Below the pieces are notes generated by a model. That model made no database searches. It worked only from the letters and a program-made list of their open reading frames with translations, and was not told where the DNA came from. The translations under genes were made by a program, and so were the position numbers. From contig BFEA01000041.1 of the NCBI GenBank assembly GCA_003427395.1, forward strand, positions 4,617,507-4,667,260: DNA of 49,754 nt. The letters run 5' to 3'. The stretch comes from Chara braunii (taxonomy: Eukaryota; Streptophyta; Charophyceae; Charales; Characeae). Shown piece after piece: positions 34,101-46,900 of the stretch (position 1 is its first letter; each line of letters starts with the position of its first letter).

Positions 34101-37100
34101 AAGTCGATATGGAATACATGGGAGACTCACGCACGCTCCTCCCCTTTATATCTGGGAGGCCCGAGTGGACGGCATTGATTACTTCCCTGGGGAAGGATGT
34201 ACCACCCCTCGCCCCTGCCTAAGTTAGCCTGTGCTATTTAATCTGCCTGTTTGTTGCCAATCTGTCTGACCCCAGTCCCGCTCCTCTCAGCCGTGATGCT
34301 GTCTGGTTGGTGTGTTATGCTAGAGCAGTCTGGAACACCTATGAGTCTCCTGAAATCTCTAACAAACTAAGTCCTGTTTGCCTATGAGTCTCCTTCCCCG
34401 GGCGTATTGTGGGAGGCCATTTTTTCTGTTTTCCTTTTTTCTCCCAAAAAAACGAGGTGGACTTCACTGAGCATCATGGCATCTGCCTTCTAGTGCTTCT
34501 GAGATTGTGAAGGTTTGTAGTAACTTGGGACTTGGGAGGTGAAGAGAAGAGGAGCAGCATTCCCTCTCTCTCTCTCTCTCTCTCTCTCTCCTCACAGAAG
34601 ACGAAGAGGTGAGCAAGTGGGAGAAAAATTCAGTCTAGCACTGACCGACTTACCTGAAGTTCGTGTTGTTGCTGGTCGTTATGTTATCTACGTGCAGAGC
34701 AGTTTCAGCTGAGCGATGCATTTCTCCCTTTTTGCACAGTCAAGCTATCTGCAGGGTTTGACCATAGACAATACGGTAATTAATGAGCTGCTAGCCTGTG
34801 TCTTAGTATTCTTGGAAGATTTCGTGAGTTGGCTATCTGAAGGGTTTGATGGTCAACTTTGACCATAGACAATATGGTAATTACTAATTAATGAGCTGCT
34901 AGCCTGTGTCTGAGTATACTTGGAAGATTTCGTGAGTTGGCAAACAGTGCAGGAAAGTTGACGCCTGCAGAAATGTTGCAATTTTCCCAATTTCTCGTTT
35001 TGCTCACTAGCTGCAGTGAGATGTGGAAGACTTCAACAGACATTACAGTTGATGGACACTACAGTTGACGAACTATTTCCGTGTTTGTAATGTGATGTGA
35101 AGGTTCAACCTTGCTGCAGGATTCCTTCAGGCTGCAAAGAGTGAAGGAGAGCTGGCACTTGCGGCTGTGTTTATTTGGCTGCGCTTCATGGCGACACGAC
35201 AATTGATATGGAACAAGAACTACAACGTCAAACCTAGGTGAGAGTCTTGACAGTTTTTCTGCCTTGCCGCACGCTGTCTGGTTAATTGACAATTACTTCG
35301 GCATTAAAGTTTATTACACTTTGGAAGATCGTAAAGCCTTTAAAAATTAAAAACACCGTTTATATGTTGCGAGCAAATGGTGTGGTGTTCGACGGAAAGT
35401 GAGGCGGCGCAACAATATCCAAGTCTCCTCAACTAGCAACCACATCGCGTACCAGGGCCAAATGGTTAAGGAAAGTTGCAGTGTTGCAGTGTTTCCATGG
35501 ATTGCATGAATGATTGCAAGCTGCTAATCCCTCACTACCGTATGCAGGACCTGGCTGCACAGGTCATGCTTTTCATCCGTATTTATTGATTGACAAAATT
35601 GGAAAGAAATGCCGACAAAGTTCTCTACTCATTGATATAGGTATGTTACTACATAGGCGGAGGTATGTTAGCCCACCCCAAATGGGCGGACCGGAAAACC
35701 GAAGCACTTGAAACAGGACAGAATCGCCATCAAGATTATGTTAGCCCACCCCAGATGGGCTTAGTGACTATAGATAGACTGGTGCCACAGATGCCTGGGA
35801 ACCTCCTTTCAAAAGCAATCAACAGAATGGGCAGATGGGGGAAATCCATTACCTCACTCTTAGGCAGAGCAATGGTCATCAATGCCACAGATGGTTCGGC
35901 AGAGCAATGGTCATTAATGCCACAGATGGCTGGGAACCTCCTTCCAAAAGCAATCAACAAAATGGGCAGATGGGGGCAATCCTTTACCTCACTCTTAGGC
36001 AGGGCAATGGTCATCAATGTGTCAGTATTCTTAATGCCATGGTATATAACATCGATTTGGGCCATGCTGGATCAGTCACTTCACAACTCGTCGTTGAGCC
36101 CGCGGCTATATGTGGCCTCCAAGTAGACAAAATGTTATTCCCGAAAATCGCTTGGTGATGTTGGCATTACATTCTTCGCAAACGGACAGGAGGTGGTCTG
36201 GGAGTTACCGATTCAAAAAAGGGCAAAACAACAAATGAAAGAGCTGCAGATAAAAGTTCATAAAGATTATTAAACTTGTCATGCACACAAGATCTTCCTT
36301 GGGGCAACCTGGCGAGAGAGAGCCTAAGACATATAGCTACTACAGTGCCTACTCCATCACCTACACCCCTGATAATTATGTCAGGCCTGTTCCAGGTAAG
36401 GACCAAAGAATGGATGGGGTGCCGAAACGGGAAGAAGACCAGGTCATAGAGACCTTTCTGTATGTGGGGACTCAGCCTCCCGGCCAATGTGGCTATACTA
36501 CCACCCTAACCAAAATCTGGAGAGAAATGTTCCCACGAAGAACATGCAGACCCAGAACTAAGGAAGAAGGTTTAAGAACGACCAAAGAATGGATGGAGCG
36601 CCGAAATGGGAAGAAGATCACGTCAGAGAGAACCCTGTGTAGGTGGGGACTTGGCCTCCTGGCCATGCTAGCACCCTAGTCAAAATCTGGAGAGAAATCT
36701 TCCCACAAAAAAATATGCAGACCCAGAACAAAGGAAGAAAGTTTTAAGGCAACCGTTATTTGGTAACTAATCGAAGGCGAAAGCGGTAACTAATCGAAGG
36801 CGAAAGCAACCACAAATGGTCCCTAACGGCCAGAGAAAATCGTTGATCGAACTCCAAAGGGGTATGGAAAGTCATTCAGATATGGAACGAAGGGAGGAAA
36901 GATTGGATGCCGTTGATTGAATTACTGTGAAGGAGCTGCGAACACATCACAGGATGCCATTGCATAGCAGATAATCTGCAACTAATGATCAGAAGTATCC
37001 CATAAATATGGAGAGAGCTTGCTCAGCAAAAGCTTCTCATGGAAAGTTGGAGACCGGGGAGTACAAATTCAGGAAACTGAAAAAAAAAAAAAAAAAAAAA

Positions 37101-40100
37101 AAGAAATCAGGAAACTGAACCCACACTTCCCCCCATGCAGTATTACCTTCTCAGACTTCAAGACTGTTTTTACACATCTTTCCCTAAATTATTATGGAAC
37201 GTATTTCCTGGTGATAAAGACGTTAAAGAAGACGAATCTTCAAGGAACCGTTTTAGAAACCTATGCGCTATGCAAAGTAAGAATCATAGGAGCAGACCCT
37301 ACGACAGTTTTCCAAGCGAACACTGGTGTACGAGGTCTGGGCCTGGCAGAATACCCAATCAGGGAAACACAGAGCACCAATCCCAATACAGGTCTACTCG
37401 GTCAAGCTAGGTTGCAAAATGTTTAGCAATACAAGAGGCCCGCTCCCAATGATATGGAAAGGATGGTAAGAGGTGGAAGGAGCAGCTGCCAACAAGATAA
37501 CAAGAATGCCGTGGAAGTTGGTGGAACGAGATTTAAAATGATAAGACTGATCACGTCCTCACTTTGGGTTCACTAGCTGCAGAGGGGAGCATAGACAAAG
37601 CAGTCCACACATCCAACAAAGACCAAAGATGTCAATCATCTACTTACGCCACAAGAAGAACCCTGCGGACTGTTGGTATCGACAACCCTACGGGCATGGG
37701 AGGCATTTCAAAGAACGTCTGTCATCACCCGAAGACCCTGCACCTCACCGGATGGTGTAAAGTGTGAAAAATTGAGAGGAAAAAAAAATATACAGATGTG
37801 CCCGGATGAGGAGAAGATGGCTTTTTATATTAAAAAAAAGTGAAAAAAGAAAAAACAATAAGACTGATCAAAATCAGAAGCTACAATTGCCGATAAGTTG
37901 TGATAACATATGTAGCCCTTTCAGTAAATCATTGGCTACCTAGGCTACCAGATTGGCCCGGGACCACTTGCCCGGCCGGGCCAAAAAAAAAAAAAAAAAA
38001 AAAAACAAGGGAAAGAATTGCAATGTGACCCTGATGCAAAAGTTGTTCAGTTTATTTTTCTGCCTTTTTTTCCGTCTCTTTTTTTTTTTTTGTGCTAGGA
38101 CCTTCCCTCGTCCTTTCACGGCCGGGCCACCCGGGAAAATAGGGTGACCCGAACGGCCTGGCTGGTAGCCTAGGTGGCTACATGAAAAGAGGGAAAGAAC
38201 TGATGCCAACAGCTCTGACACTTGTGCAGTGTGCTATGATCAGGAAACACATCTTGATAAATAAAACGAGATCTATCGCTGCCTCATTAGCTGTAGGGAG
38301 ACAACAGAATACTGGGCTAGGGCAGGTGACTTATGGACCCGCCTCTTCTCCACCCCCTTCCCTGAGAAGCCAGATCGGATCCTACTATGGACTAGCATCC
38401 CATCCCAACGTTTGTTTACAACGTTTTTCTTTTTCTTTTTTTCTTTTTTTGTACAAGCCTGAAAGAGTGGTTCGATATATTCAGAAAAGTTACCCTATGT
38501 ATCGAACGTGTGAGGAAAGATGCCGCATTACTTGGTACAAGACAAGAAATCCGAGAGGTACGGACAGTAACGTATGGGGCCCGGAATGGGACCGGCTTCA
38601 CGAAGTCCGTTATCCCAACCTGACCTTCTGCCGCTTCATCGAAGCCATCCTTCGACTTTCGTGTGCTGCTTTCAGGCATGACTGGGCAACAACTAAGGAG
38701 TTGGAGGCAGAAATCAGGTGCAAGTAGACGCAAGCAAAACTCTCCATCCAACGACAGCCACAGAGGGAACAAAAAGTCAAGAAAAGATTCAGCCGAGGAA
38801 AGATTGGAATTCAATTACGCCTTCGAGCTTGTAATGAGACTACAAGCAACTTCAACGATGGAGGATCAGGATCTTCATCGGGCCTACAAGATGCAAGGAA
38901 ACTTTTCCTGTATTAAGATCAGGGAGGAATCTAATGTTCGGGAAGTTGAGCCCGAACACAGGATCGCTGGCTTTGTTCCTCGGATGAATCCAAGCAGGCT
39001 GATAATTTGAGCCAGGAAGTGGACAGACCCTCCTCGAAGCAGCAGTCTTCTGTTAGAATTTAGAAAGGTTCTATGGTCATAGAGCAGAATAATTAAGGTA
39101 GGAGGGGAAAAGACAACAGAGGTTACGGGTGATACATTTAGTAATAGGCAGCAATCAATTGGGCCTAACAAATCAACTAAGTTCAACTAACAGATCAAGG
39201 AAACTTTTCCTATAGTAAGATCAGGGAGGAATCTAATGTTTTGGAAGTTAGAGAGAGAGCCCGAGCACAGGATCACTGGCTTTGTTCCTCGGATATAACC
39301 AAGCAGGCTGATAATTTGAGCCAGGAAATGGACAGACCCTCCTCGAAACAGCAGTCTTCCGCTAGAGAGGTTGTGTGGTCATAGAGCAGAATAATTAAGG
39401 TAGGAGGGGAAAAGATAACCGGGGGGAGGGGTGGTACATGCTTTCTGGTAATAGGAAAAAAGCCTCCACCTCTCAGTGACCATAACGGAGGGAAGCGTTG
39501 AGTGGGTAAATGATGTAAGAGACGCTGGAACCTGTTGCCAGATTTTAGGATAAAAAAGCGATTTGGTTGGTCAGAAAAGAAAAAGAGAAAGAAAACAAAG
39601 GTAGTTACTACTTATCAATGAAGTTATGTTGATATCAAGCATTATGAATGGTATTATGTACTTCTTGACAATCTAACATGTGCCATTCTGCACCCTGGCC
39701 AGCCATATCCAGTTATCGGTATCCCCATTTTATTGTTGTTAAACCACCAGTACTTGGCCCAGCTATCGGTGCCGAGCCTGGAATCCCCCTGCGTGCCGAT
39801 TTCTGCTGAAGCTACGGGGTACCATTTCATTTTTCTTTTGGCTGGCGCTTCCAGCCATTGAGGTCCGGTACCCCGAAGCCCTAAATCTGCGGCACATTAA
39901 CGGGGAAGCGCCGAGGCCAATAGCTGGGCCAAGTACTGGTGGTTTAATGTCTTTTGCACACCCATTTATCTCTATCTCTGTAATGATTCTTGTCTGCCTC
40001 GTTGTTCTTTCTTGTTGGATTAATTCTCAAGCTGTCAAGATTTCTCAGGCTTGATGTGGCTTACCAAAGGTGAGGAATTCAGAATTCAGCTCCTGGGTTT

Positions 40101-40842
40101 CTAATAAAGAACTCTTTTTTGGTCTGCGGCCTGGGGCAGTTTGGAGCTTCAATTATTTTTAACTTGCTAACGTCAACTTAGTAATTTGTGAATCAATGTG
40201 GTTTCTTCCTTCAGGGAGCTGAGTGCTGCACAAGATCGGTTGACGGATGGGCTGCAGCAACTATTTGTTGAGCAGCCCCATTTTAGGGAGCTTGCGCGGA
40301 TGATGCTGAGCACGGTAGGCCGTGGAGGACAAGGAGATGTTGGACAGAGAATACGTGATGAAATTCTTGTGATCCAGGTATGCGACGCCTACCGAGCTTT
40401 CATGTTCATGAACAATGGCTTGTCTTCTGTTCAGACTGGGGGTGTTTGTTTGTCAAACGGCATTCAGCCCTTTCTGCCATATGTGATGCTACAGCCTGAG
40501 GGTGAAATACGAGTCCTGATACGATGGAAACTCGAGGGTTGTAGTATAGCAATCATGGTGTGAATTCTTTTCTCTAGAAATGTTGCATTCCCGGTTTGTC
40601 AGTCACCACGACTTACGACTAATTTCTGGACCTCACGGGTACGCCTTGGCCTGGAGGCCGCCTACTGTGCTATTCTTCAACATGAAGTGTGCGCTTCTTT
40701 TCCTTTTTGGCTGGCGCCGCCAGCCATTGTGGTCTGGTAGCCCCGGGCTCCTGAAATTTCCATAGGATGTTCTCCTGTTCGCTATACACAAGTCCACAAA
40801 AAGAAATACGACTGTGCCCGACTTTCACCGACTCATCACTTC

Positions 40843-40900
<58 letters not shown>

Positions 40901-43900
40901 CATTTCCACAAAAAAAGCCACGACTATGTGGGACAGTTGCTGTTTCGTCGGACTTTCACTGGCCTGAAAGATTTCTTCACAAGACTGGGGCCTTGTACTG
41001 GTGGAATGGGTTCAATACACGAGTGATGGAAACACTGTCAGGGTGCCGGAGAAGGGTCCAAGGTACTGGTGGTCTAAGCTGGCATTTTAGTAGAGCAGGA
41101 TGAATAGGTCACGTAAACCACCACAACGCGTAGAACTCCGAAGGTTGTAACCCTCTGGTTGCCAATCTTAATCCGGTTTGTGGCATAAGGGCCACATAAC
41201 CAATGAACCCAGTGGATTGGACTGGACACTGGCTGACCTCGCACCTGCTGGACCCGGACCTCTTTACTTTCCATTTCCACCCGTTTGTCAACACCTTACG
41301 GTAGGTACCATGCTGCCATTTGAGGGAATATAATATATATGCAGTACACCGAAGGAGGCACTGGTTGTGCCTGTGCATGGTCTGCCAATACCAGTCTGCT
41401 CAACGTTCTAGTGTTTTCCATGCATCCCCAGGTAATGGTTTCGGTACTTGCGAGTAGTGATGGGGAAAAGGGAGCCTAGAGAAAGGTGCAAAATTGTAAT
41501 GGTGGTGGAGACTCTGGAGGGAGTATTTTGGAAACGGGGCGAGGAATGAGGGAGGCTGGGTGATGTCGGGGGGTTAGGAAACTTGCTCTATCTGTCCGAT
41601 TGTCTACGGTCACAAATTGAATGTATAGGTTAGGTAATGTAATATGAGCAGGTGACACTGTGCAAAGTGAGAAGGTATTTTGCAGTGTTCGTGATGGACG
41701 CAAAATGCATATCGTGAATACTGACTTGGTTGCATAGTGTTGCACTGTTGACATTGGCCCCACCTTGAGAGAATTGAAATGTAGTGAGTACTACTGACTC
41801 ATGAGACGAAGCCTATTCCGGATTTTATGTTTGTTCCTTGTTTGAAAGTAAAAAGACAGAATGCCACACCATGAGGGTTAGCCAGGGCTATTGAATATAT
41901 ATGTATATATACGCTTGTGGTGTTGAGAAGCTTCACAGGTCACACTATTACACAAATCACAGGGGGCAATTAAAAACTAGGAAACATGTTATGCAAGGGG
42001 AAAAAGCTAGAGAAGGCAAGGATGAAGCACAAATTGTTATGTGATCAGTTGCAATCACCTTGCCCGCCAAATTATTGTTGTGCTGTTTATATGCATTTTA
42101 TTTCTGATGATATCCAGCAGAACCAATAATCTTCCAAGCGAAGTTTAAACAAGTTGCAGAAATTATAAAACATGACGTGCAATGAGAACAACTTCCCGAA
42201 AAACGGAATATGCATTGTTCTGTGCGAAGTTGTTGCAATCGATTCCCCTCTCAAACTAATAAATTATCGTGGGGCTGTTTGGTTCTGTCAGCATCCAGCA
42301 AAGCCATATCTGTGCGAGAGCTATACAAATCATAGAGGCCAATTAAGATTAGAAAGCATGTCATACAAGAGGAAAAAGGGAAAGAAGGTGAGGTAGGAGT
42401 CCGTAGGACCACACGTTGGGAAAAGAAGCAAAAGGATGAGGCATGCATTGGGAAAGAAGGCAAGGATGAAGCACGCATCGCTGTGTGTTGGTTGTAATCA
42501 CCTCACCTCTCAAATTAACAAGTCAATGTGGTGCTGTTTATGTCTTGTGATATCCAGCAAAATAATAGCTGCAAAGGAGGGATGATGGAAGAGTGGCATC
42601 AGAAGCTTCACAACAATACGACTCCTGATGATGTTGTTATTTGCCAGGTATGGAAGGTGTGGGAGAGCCTCTTTGCTATCTTTTCTTTCGTTGTCATTCC
42701 CAAGTGGCACATGCGCGAAGGCGACTTCTCCCCTGGGACTCCGGAGATGATGCTGGTGGTCTCTAGACCATCGCCTGCAAGTTTTGGTTTGTTAGGACTG
42801 GGAAACGTAGTGGTGGTTTGACAGCAGCACCCCCTGCATCGCCTGGCCAATCTCCCCCTTTATATAAACAATCAGCGGCTGTGTTTTTTTCCCCTGAGAA
42901 CCTTCATTATTTAGTGAACATCTTTCTGGTTTACCTTAGGATTAGCTTGGATAGTTGAAGTGGAGGAGGATCTGTTGTGATAAGGGAAACGACTCGTGGA
43001 ACTTGTGGCCTTTTTCTCTCTTTTTCCCCCCCCCCTGCCCTAGGTAATTCAGAATTGCAGTATTTTGACTCATCTGCCTCCAGTGGGTTAGTTCGAACTT
43101 GGTCGGGTCTTTTTTTCAACAGTTCAGTGGCATACCAACCGAGCTGGGCCAGCTGGTGGAAGCGAGTTGTGGCTTGACGTCTGGAGGTTTTGGAACTGTA
43201 ATCAAATGTGGAGAGTGGCGATGAGATGTCTAGTTTGTTTAGTTGGTTTGAAGCTACCAAAACAAATGGCAAAACAAATGGAGTGACTTTTGTCATGCTA
43301 TGACTGGATGAATTGCAGGCACTCATAGACTTCATTAACAGTGGGTTCCAGATGGATGCATACTGGAAGACGCTGAATTCTAATGGGGTGACTCGCGAGC
43401 GTCTTGCAAGTTTTGACCGTCCTATTGTTTCCGAGCCCAGGTTTAGCCGAGACCAGGCAAATGGGTTAGTCCGTGACCTGTCTTCCTATATGAAGACCCT
43501 TAAGGTAAGTGAATGTGCAAGACTGCCCTCAGCCTCAGCAGAGCAATTGGATTGTTGAACTGACCATTTGAGTGGAAATGATTTGTGTGTGTGAATAAAG
43601 CAGCAGGCATTGAGCGCTGTCTGGGGCCCCCTCTGTCTGGCTGGATGTCCGGTCCAGGATGCCTGAGCATCAGTTGTCCTGACGGGTATCTGGATTTAAT
43701 CATTTAAATTATTTAATTACATATTTTTTTATTTATATGGAAGTTAAAAAGTATTAAAATCTAGATATTATCATATTAAATAATTAAATATTTGAATTTT
43801 AATTTATTTTTTTTAACTTTATTTTCCCCTCCTTTCAGCAGACGTGAAAAGTCAGCCTGTGATATCCCTCTCAGAGTCTCAGTTCAACGTTGTGAACTGC

Positions 43901-46900
43901 AAGATCTTTCTGTTACCGAAACTTCCGAAAGGATATCCGTCTACTCTGGCCTCAGCCTGCCTCAGACTGCCTGATGAAAAGAAGATTTAATGTCCATTGT
44001 ATGAGGTCAACGATCTATGCTTAAAATATTTGCATTTTTACGACTGCTTTAAAATTTAAATGTTTTTTTTCAACTTTTTGTTTTAATATTTTAATAAGAA
44101 TTTGAATGCAACCCCCACCCAAAAGTTGTCCACGACTCCATGTTGCATTTGTCAATTTTCTCTGCAACATAGTGCCTGTGCACACTATGGTTCCGTGTGT
44201 GCGATTTGTGTGTGTGTGAGAGTCTAGAGTAGTTCTCATTTGTTTTTTTCTTTTCTTTTTTTATTCAGGTTTAGTCCCTGCATTTAGTTTTTTTAACTTT
44301 TTTGAAGTTTTTTTCCAGTTTTTTGAACTTTTCCCATTTTTTTGTTTCCAGTTATTGCCCTCCCCACTTTTTTGCACAGGGTGTGTGTGTCATAGTTTTT
44401 TCAAACCCACCATTTTCACAAGAACCTAAGTTGATGAAGCTACCTTCCAAGGCTCACGATCCCGCAACTGCCTTTTCAAAGTGGCCTGACGCTTTTGCTA
44501 CCGGCGCAGGCCTGAATTGAAATGCTCTCACCGCGTATGCCGGTACGAGCAATACTTGGGTTAGTGTGAACTGGCAGCTTCATTTCTCTTTTTGTTCAGG
44601 TTCACCCCCTTCCTTCAGTTGTTTCCCCTTTTTTTTTAAGAAAAGGCTATTCAACTTATCCCCGTCCCTTCTGTTTTGCACAGGGCCTCATAAAACCTGC
44701 CTGGCCGGATCATGTCTGGGTTATCTGGGCAGCCAAGCCAGATTACCTGGGAGAGAGCCCGGATATCTGGACTGGCTGCCTAGCAGCCAAATTTTATCTC
44801 ATTGGCTGAACTCATATATGTGAAGCGTCGTTTGTTCAGCCTTATAGATCAAACGGTCCCCTCTTTCTACTCTCTAGGTTGGTGGGAAGTTCTGCTGTGA
44901 GGACTTTCCTTGAGCTTAACACGTGCTGTGAGCTGTTTGAAGTTTTCTCTCTCTGAATCTCGTGCATACTGCAAGCTCTTTGGAAGCGTATCTCACTGAA
45001 GTTGATGCATTGTGAGGTGTTTGGAAGTTTATCTCACTGACTTAACTCAGTATGTGAAGTGCTCTTTGGAAGTTGACACTGAACTCGACCCATACTATCA
45101 GCTCTTTGGAAGCTACTTCACTCTTTCCATGAAACGCATCTGTGTTATTCTGTCATCCATTCCCCTGCATCTCTATTTTCAGAGCTGTGACTCGCGGGTT
45201 CCCCCCCCCGCTGTCATGCCTTTCTCCCCAGAGTAGTTTCTCAATCTAGTGAAGCTCGAAGTTGATAACGATGTATCATCTTATTAGTGATTGCGGTGGC
45301 GTCCCGTTGGATCATTTCTCAATCAGAAAGGTATTTGACTCGTCGATCAGATACAGGACTGGGCAGAACTTGCTTCACTAAGACTCGTACTTTCTACGTA
45401 TTTGTTGCCGACATTGGTGTATGCAGGCTGTTCATTCGGGAGCAGATCTCGAGTCCGCCATAGCTGTGGCACTGGGCTACAAGCTGGAAGGTTGCAGGGT
45501 AAGGGAAAGGGAAAAAAAAAGTCTGCAGAACAAATGAACTCTCGATTTCAAATTTGTGATTGTTCCTTTGCTTAGTGAAAAGTGCTTGGTTCTGGTTGTT
45601 GTTGTTGTCAAATGATGTATTGTTTTCAAACGACATTGCACAATGACAAAAGGCATGTAGTATATATATAGCCTCCTGATGAGTCGGTGAAACTCTGACG
45701 AAACAGTTTGTCACAGCCCCTCGTTTGTTGTCCTCTTCTCCCTCTCTGCCTGGCGTTTACCGGGCAGCTCTGTTTGACTATGTATACTATGTACTATTTG
45801 GTACTATTAGTAGTACTTCATGTTTGTTTTCATTACTTGTGCCCTGACCTCCAGGGAAGTTGAAAAAGGTACGGGGTGCATGAAGGCTACAGCACCATTG
45901 TTTCTGTCTACTCTCATTTCAGTGAGGTCTGTTGACAAGTCATCCTGTGGCTCACTATGGCACAACAATGACGCCCCTGATGGCTGGACAATATTGCCCC
46001 TATGGAACGACAATGACGCCCCCCATGGCATAGCAATGATGCCCCCTATAGCAGATTGATCTAAACTTATGTTTTTTTTTGTCAAACGTCGTCTCCACAA
46101 GGCGCCTTCAAGAATCCACCGAAGAGCTAAGGTTTCTTGACGACTCTTTGGTATAATGGATGGGACTAATTGGGTGGTTCCGGAGATTCTGACTTTTCTT
46201 ACTTCTAAAATAGGTTTGACATCTATGAACGTTGCTGTGTTCTTATTTGTATACTGCAATGGTTCACCCCAAAAATAACTCTCGTATCAAGCTGACACTG
46301 TGATTACATATTCTTATGTGCCTGGTACTGACAAGGATGCATCATCTGGACTGGTATCCGAGCAATGCAGGCCTAGAGATATCCATATATGTGGGCCTGC
46401 AAAACCACCCAAGTACGCGAACGTTAACACCCCTGACCAAGTAGCTGCTGCAGTGACTTCTAAAGAGATACCAGCAGCTGCTGAACGTTTGACTGAGTTC
46501 AAAATTTTCTTTACTTTTTTTTCCCGTTTGGACCATTTCTCGATTTATGCTTGTCGTCTCTGACTTCTAAAGAGATACCAGCAGCTGCCGAACGTTTGAC
46601 TGAGTTCAAAATTTTCTTTACCTTTTTTCCCCTTTTGGACCATTTCTCGATTTATGCTCGTCTTCTCTGGTTTTGAAGAACCTATCTCTTCTTGCACTCT
46701 CTGGTTTTGTAGTACCCATCTCTTCTCTCGATGTATGCTCGTCATCTCTGGTTTTGAAGTACCTATCTCTTCTTGCACTCTCTGGTTTTGTAGTACCTAT
46801 CTCTTCTCTTGAGTGCTGGTTTGGTTCCCTTTTCTTCTGCGTCTGACCCTGGTTCTTTTCTTACTTGCGACATTGTGCGGATCTTATCGGTGTATTTTTT

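Larger units (their letters stand above)
35238..40214 (+). other. GWD intron, 5.0 kb, with LINE and MITE insertions
   Basis: Contains a plus-strand LINE fragment, 179-bp and 217-bp class tandem duplications, a poly(A) scar, a MITE with 8-bp duplication, an unrecognised ORF remnant and a TTAA-flanked MITE. 37420-37930 and 39430-39735 show nothing further. Confidence 0.75.
40378..42557 (+). other. GWD intron with triplicated 3' end
   Basis: Contains a fragment related to the 39743 MITE (40704-40744, GGCTGGCGCCGCCAGCCATT), split hammerhead-core fragments around a (GT)n tract, and three tandem copies of the intron end (about 41995-42120, 42190-42300, 42450-42557). 41080-41860 has nothing recognised. 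Confidence 0.75.
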
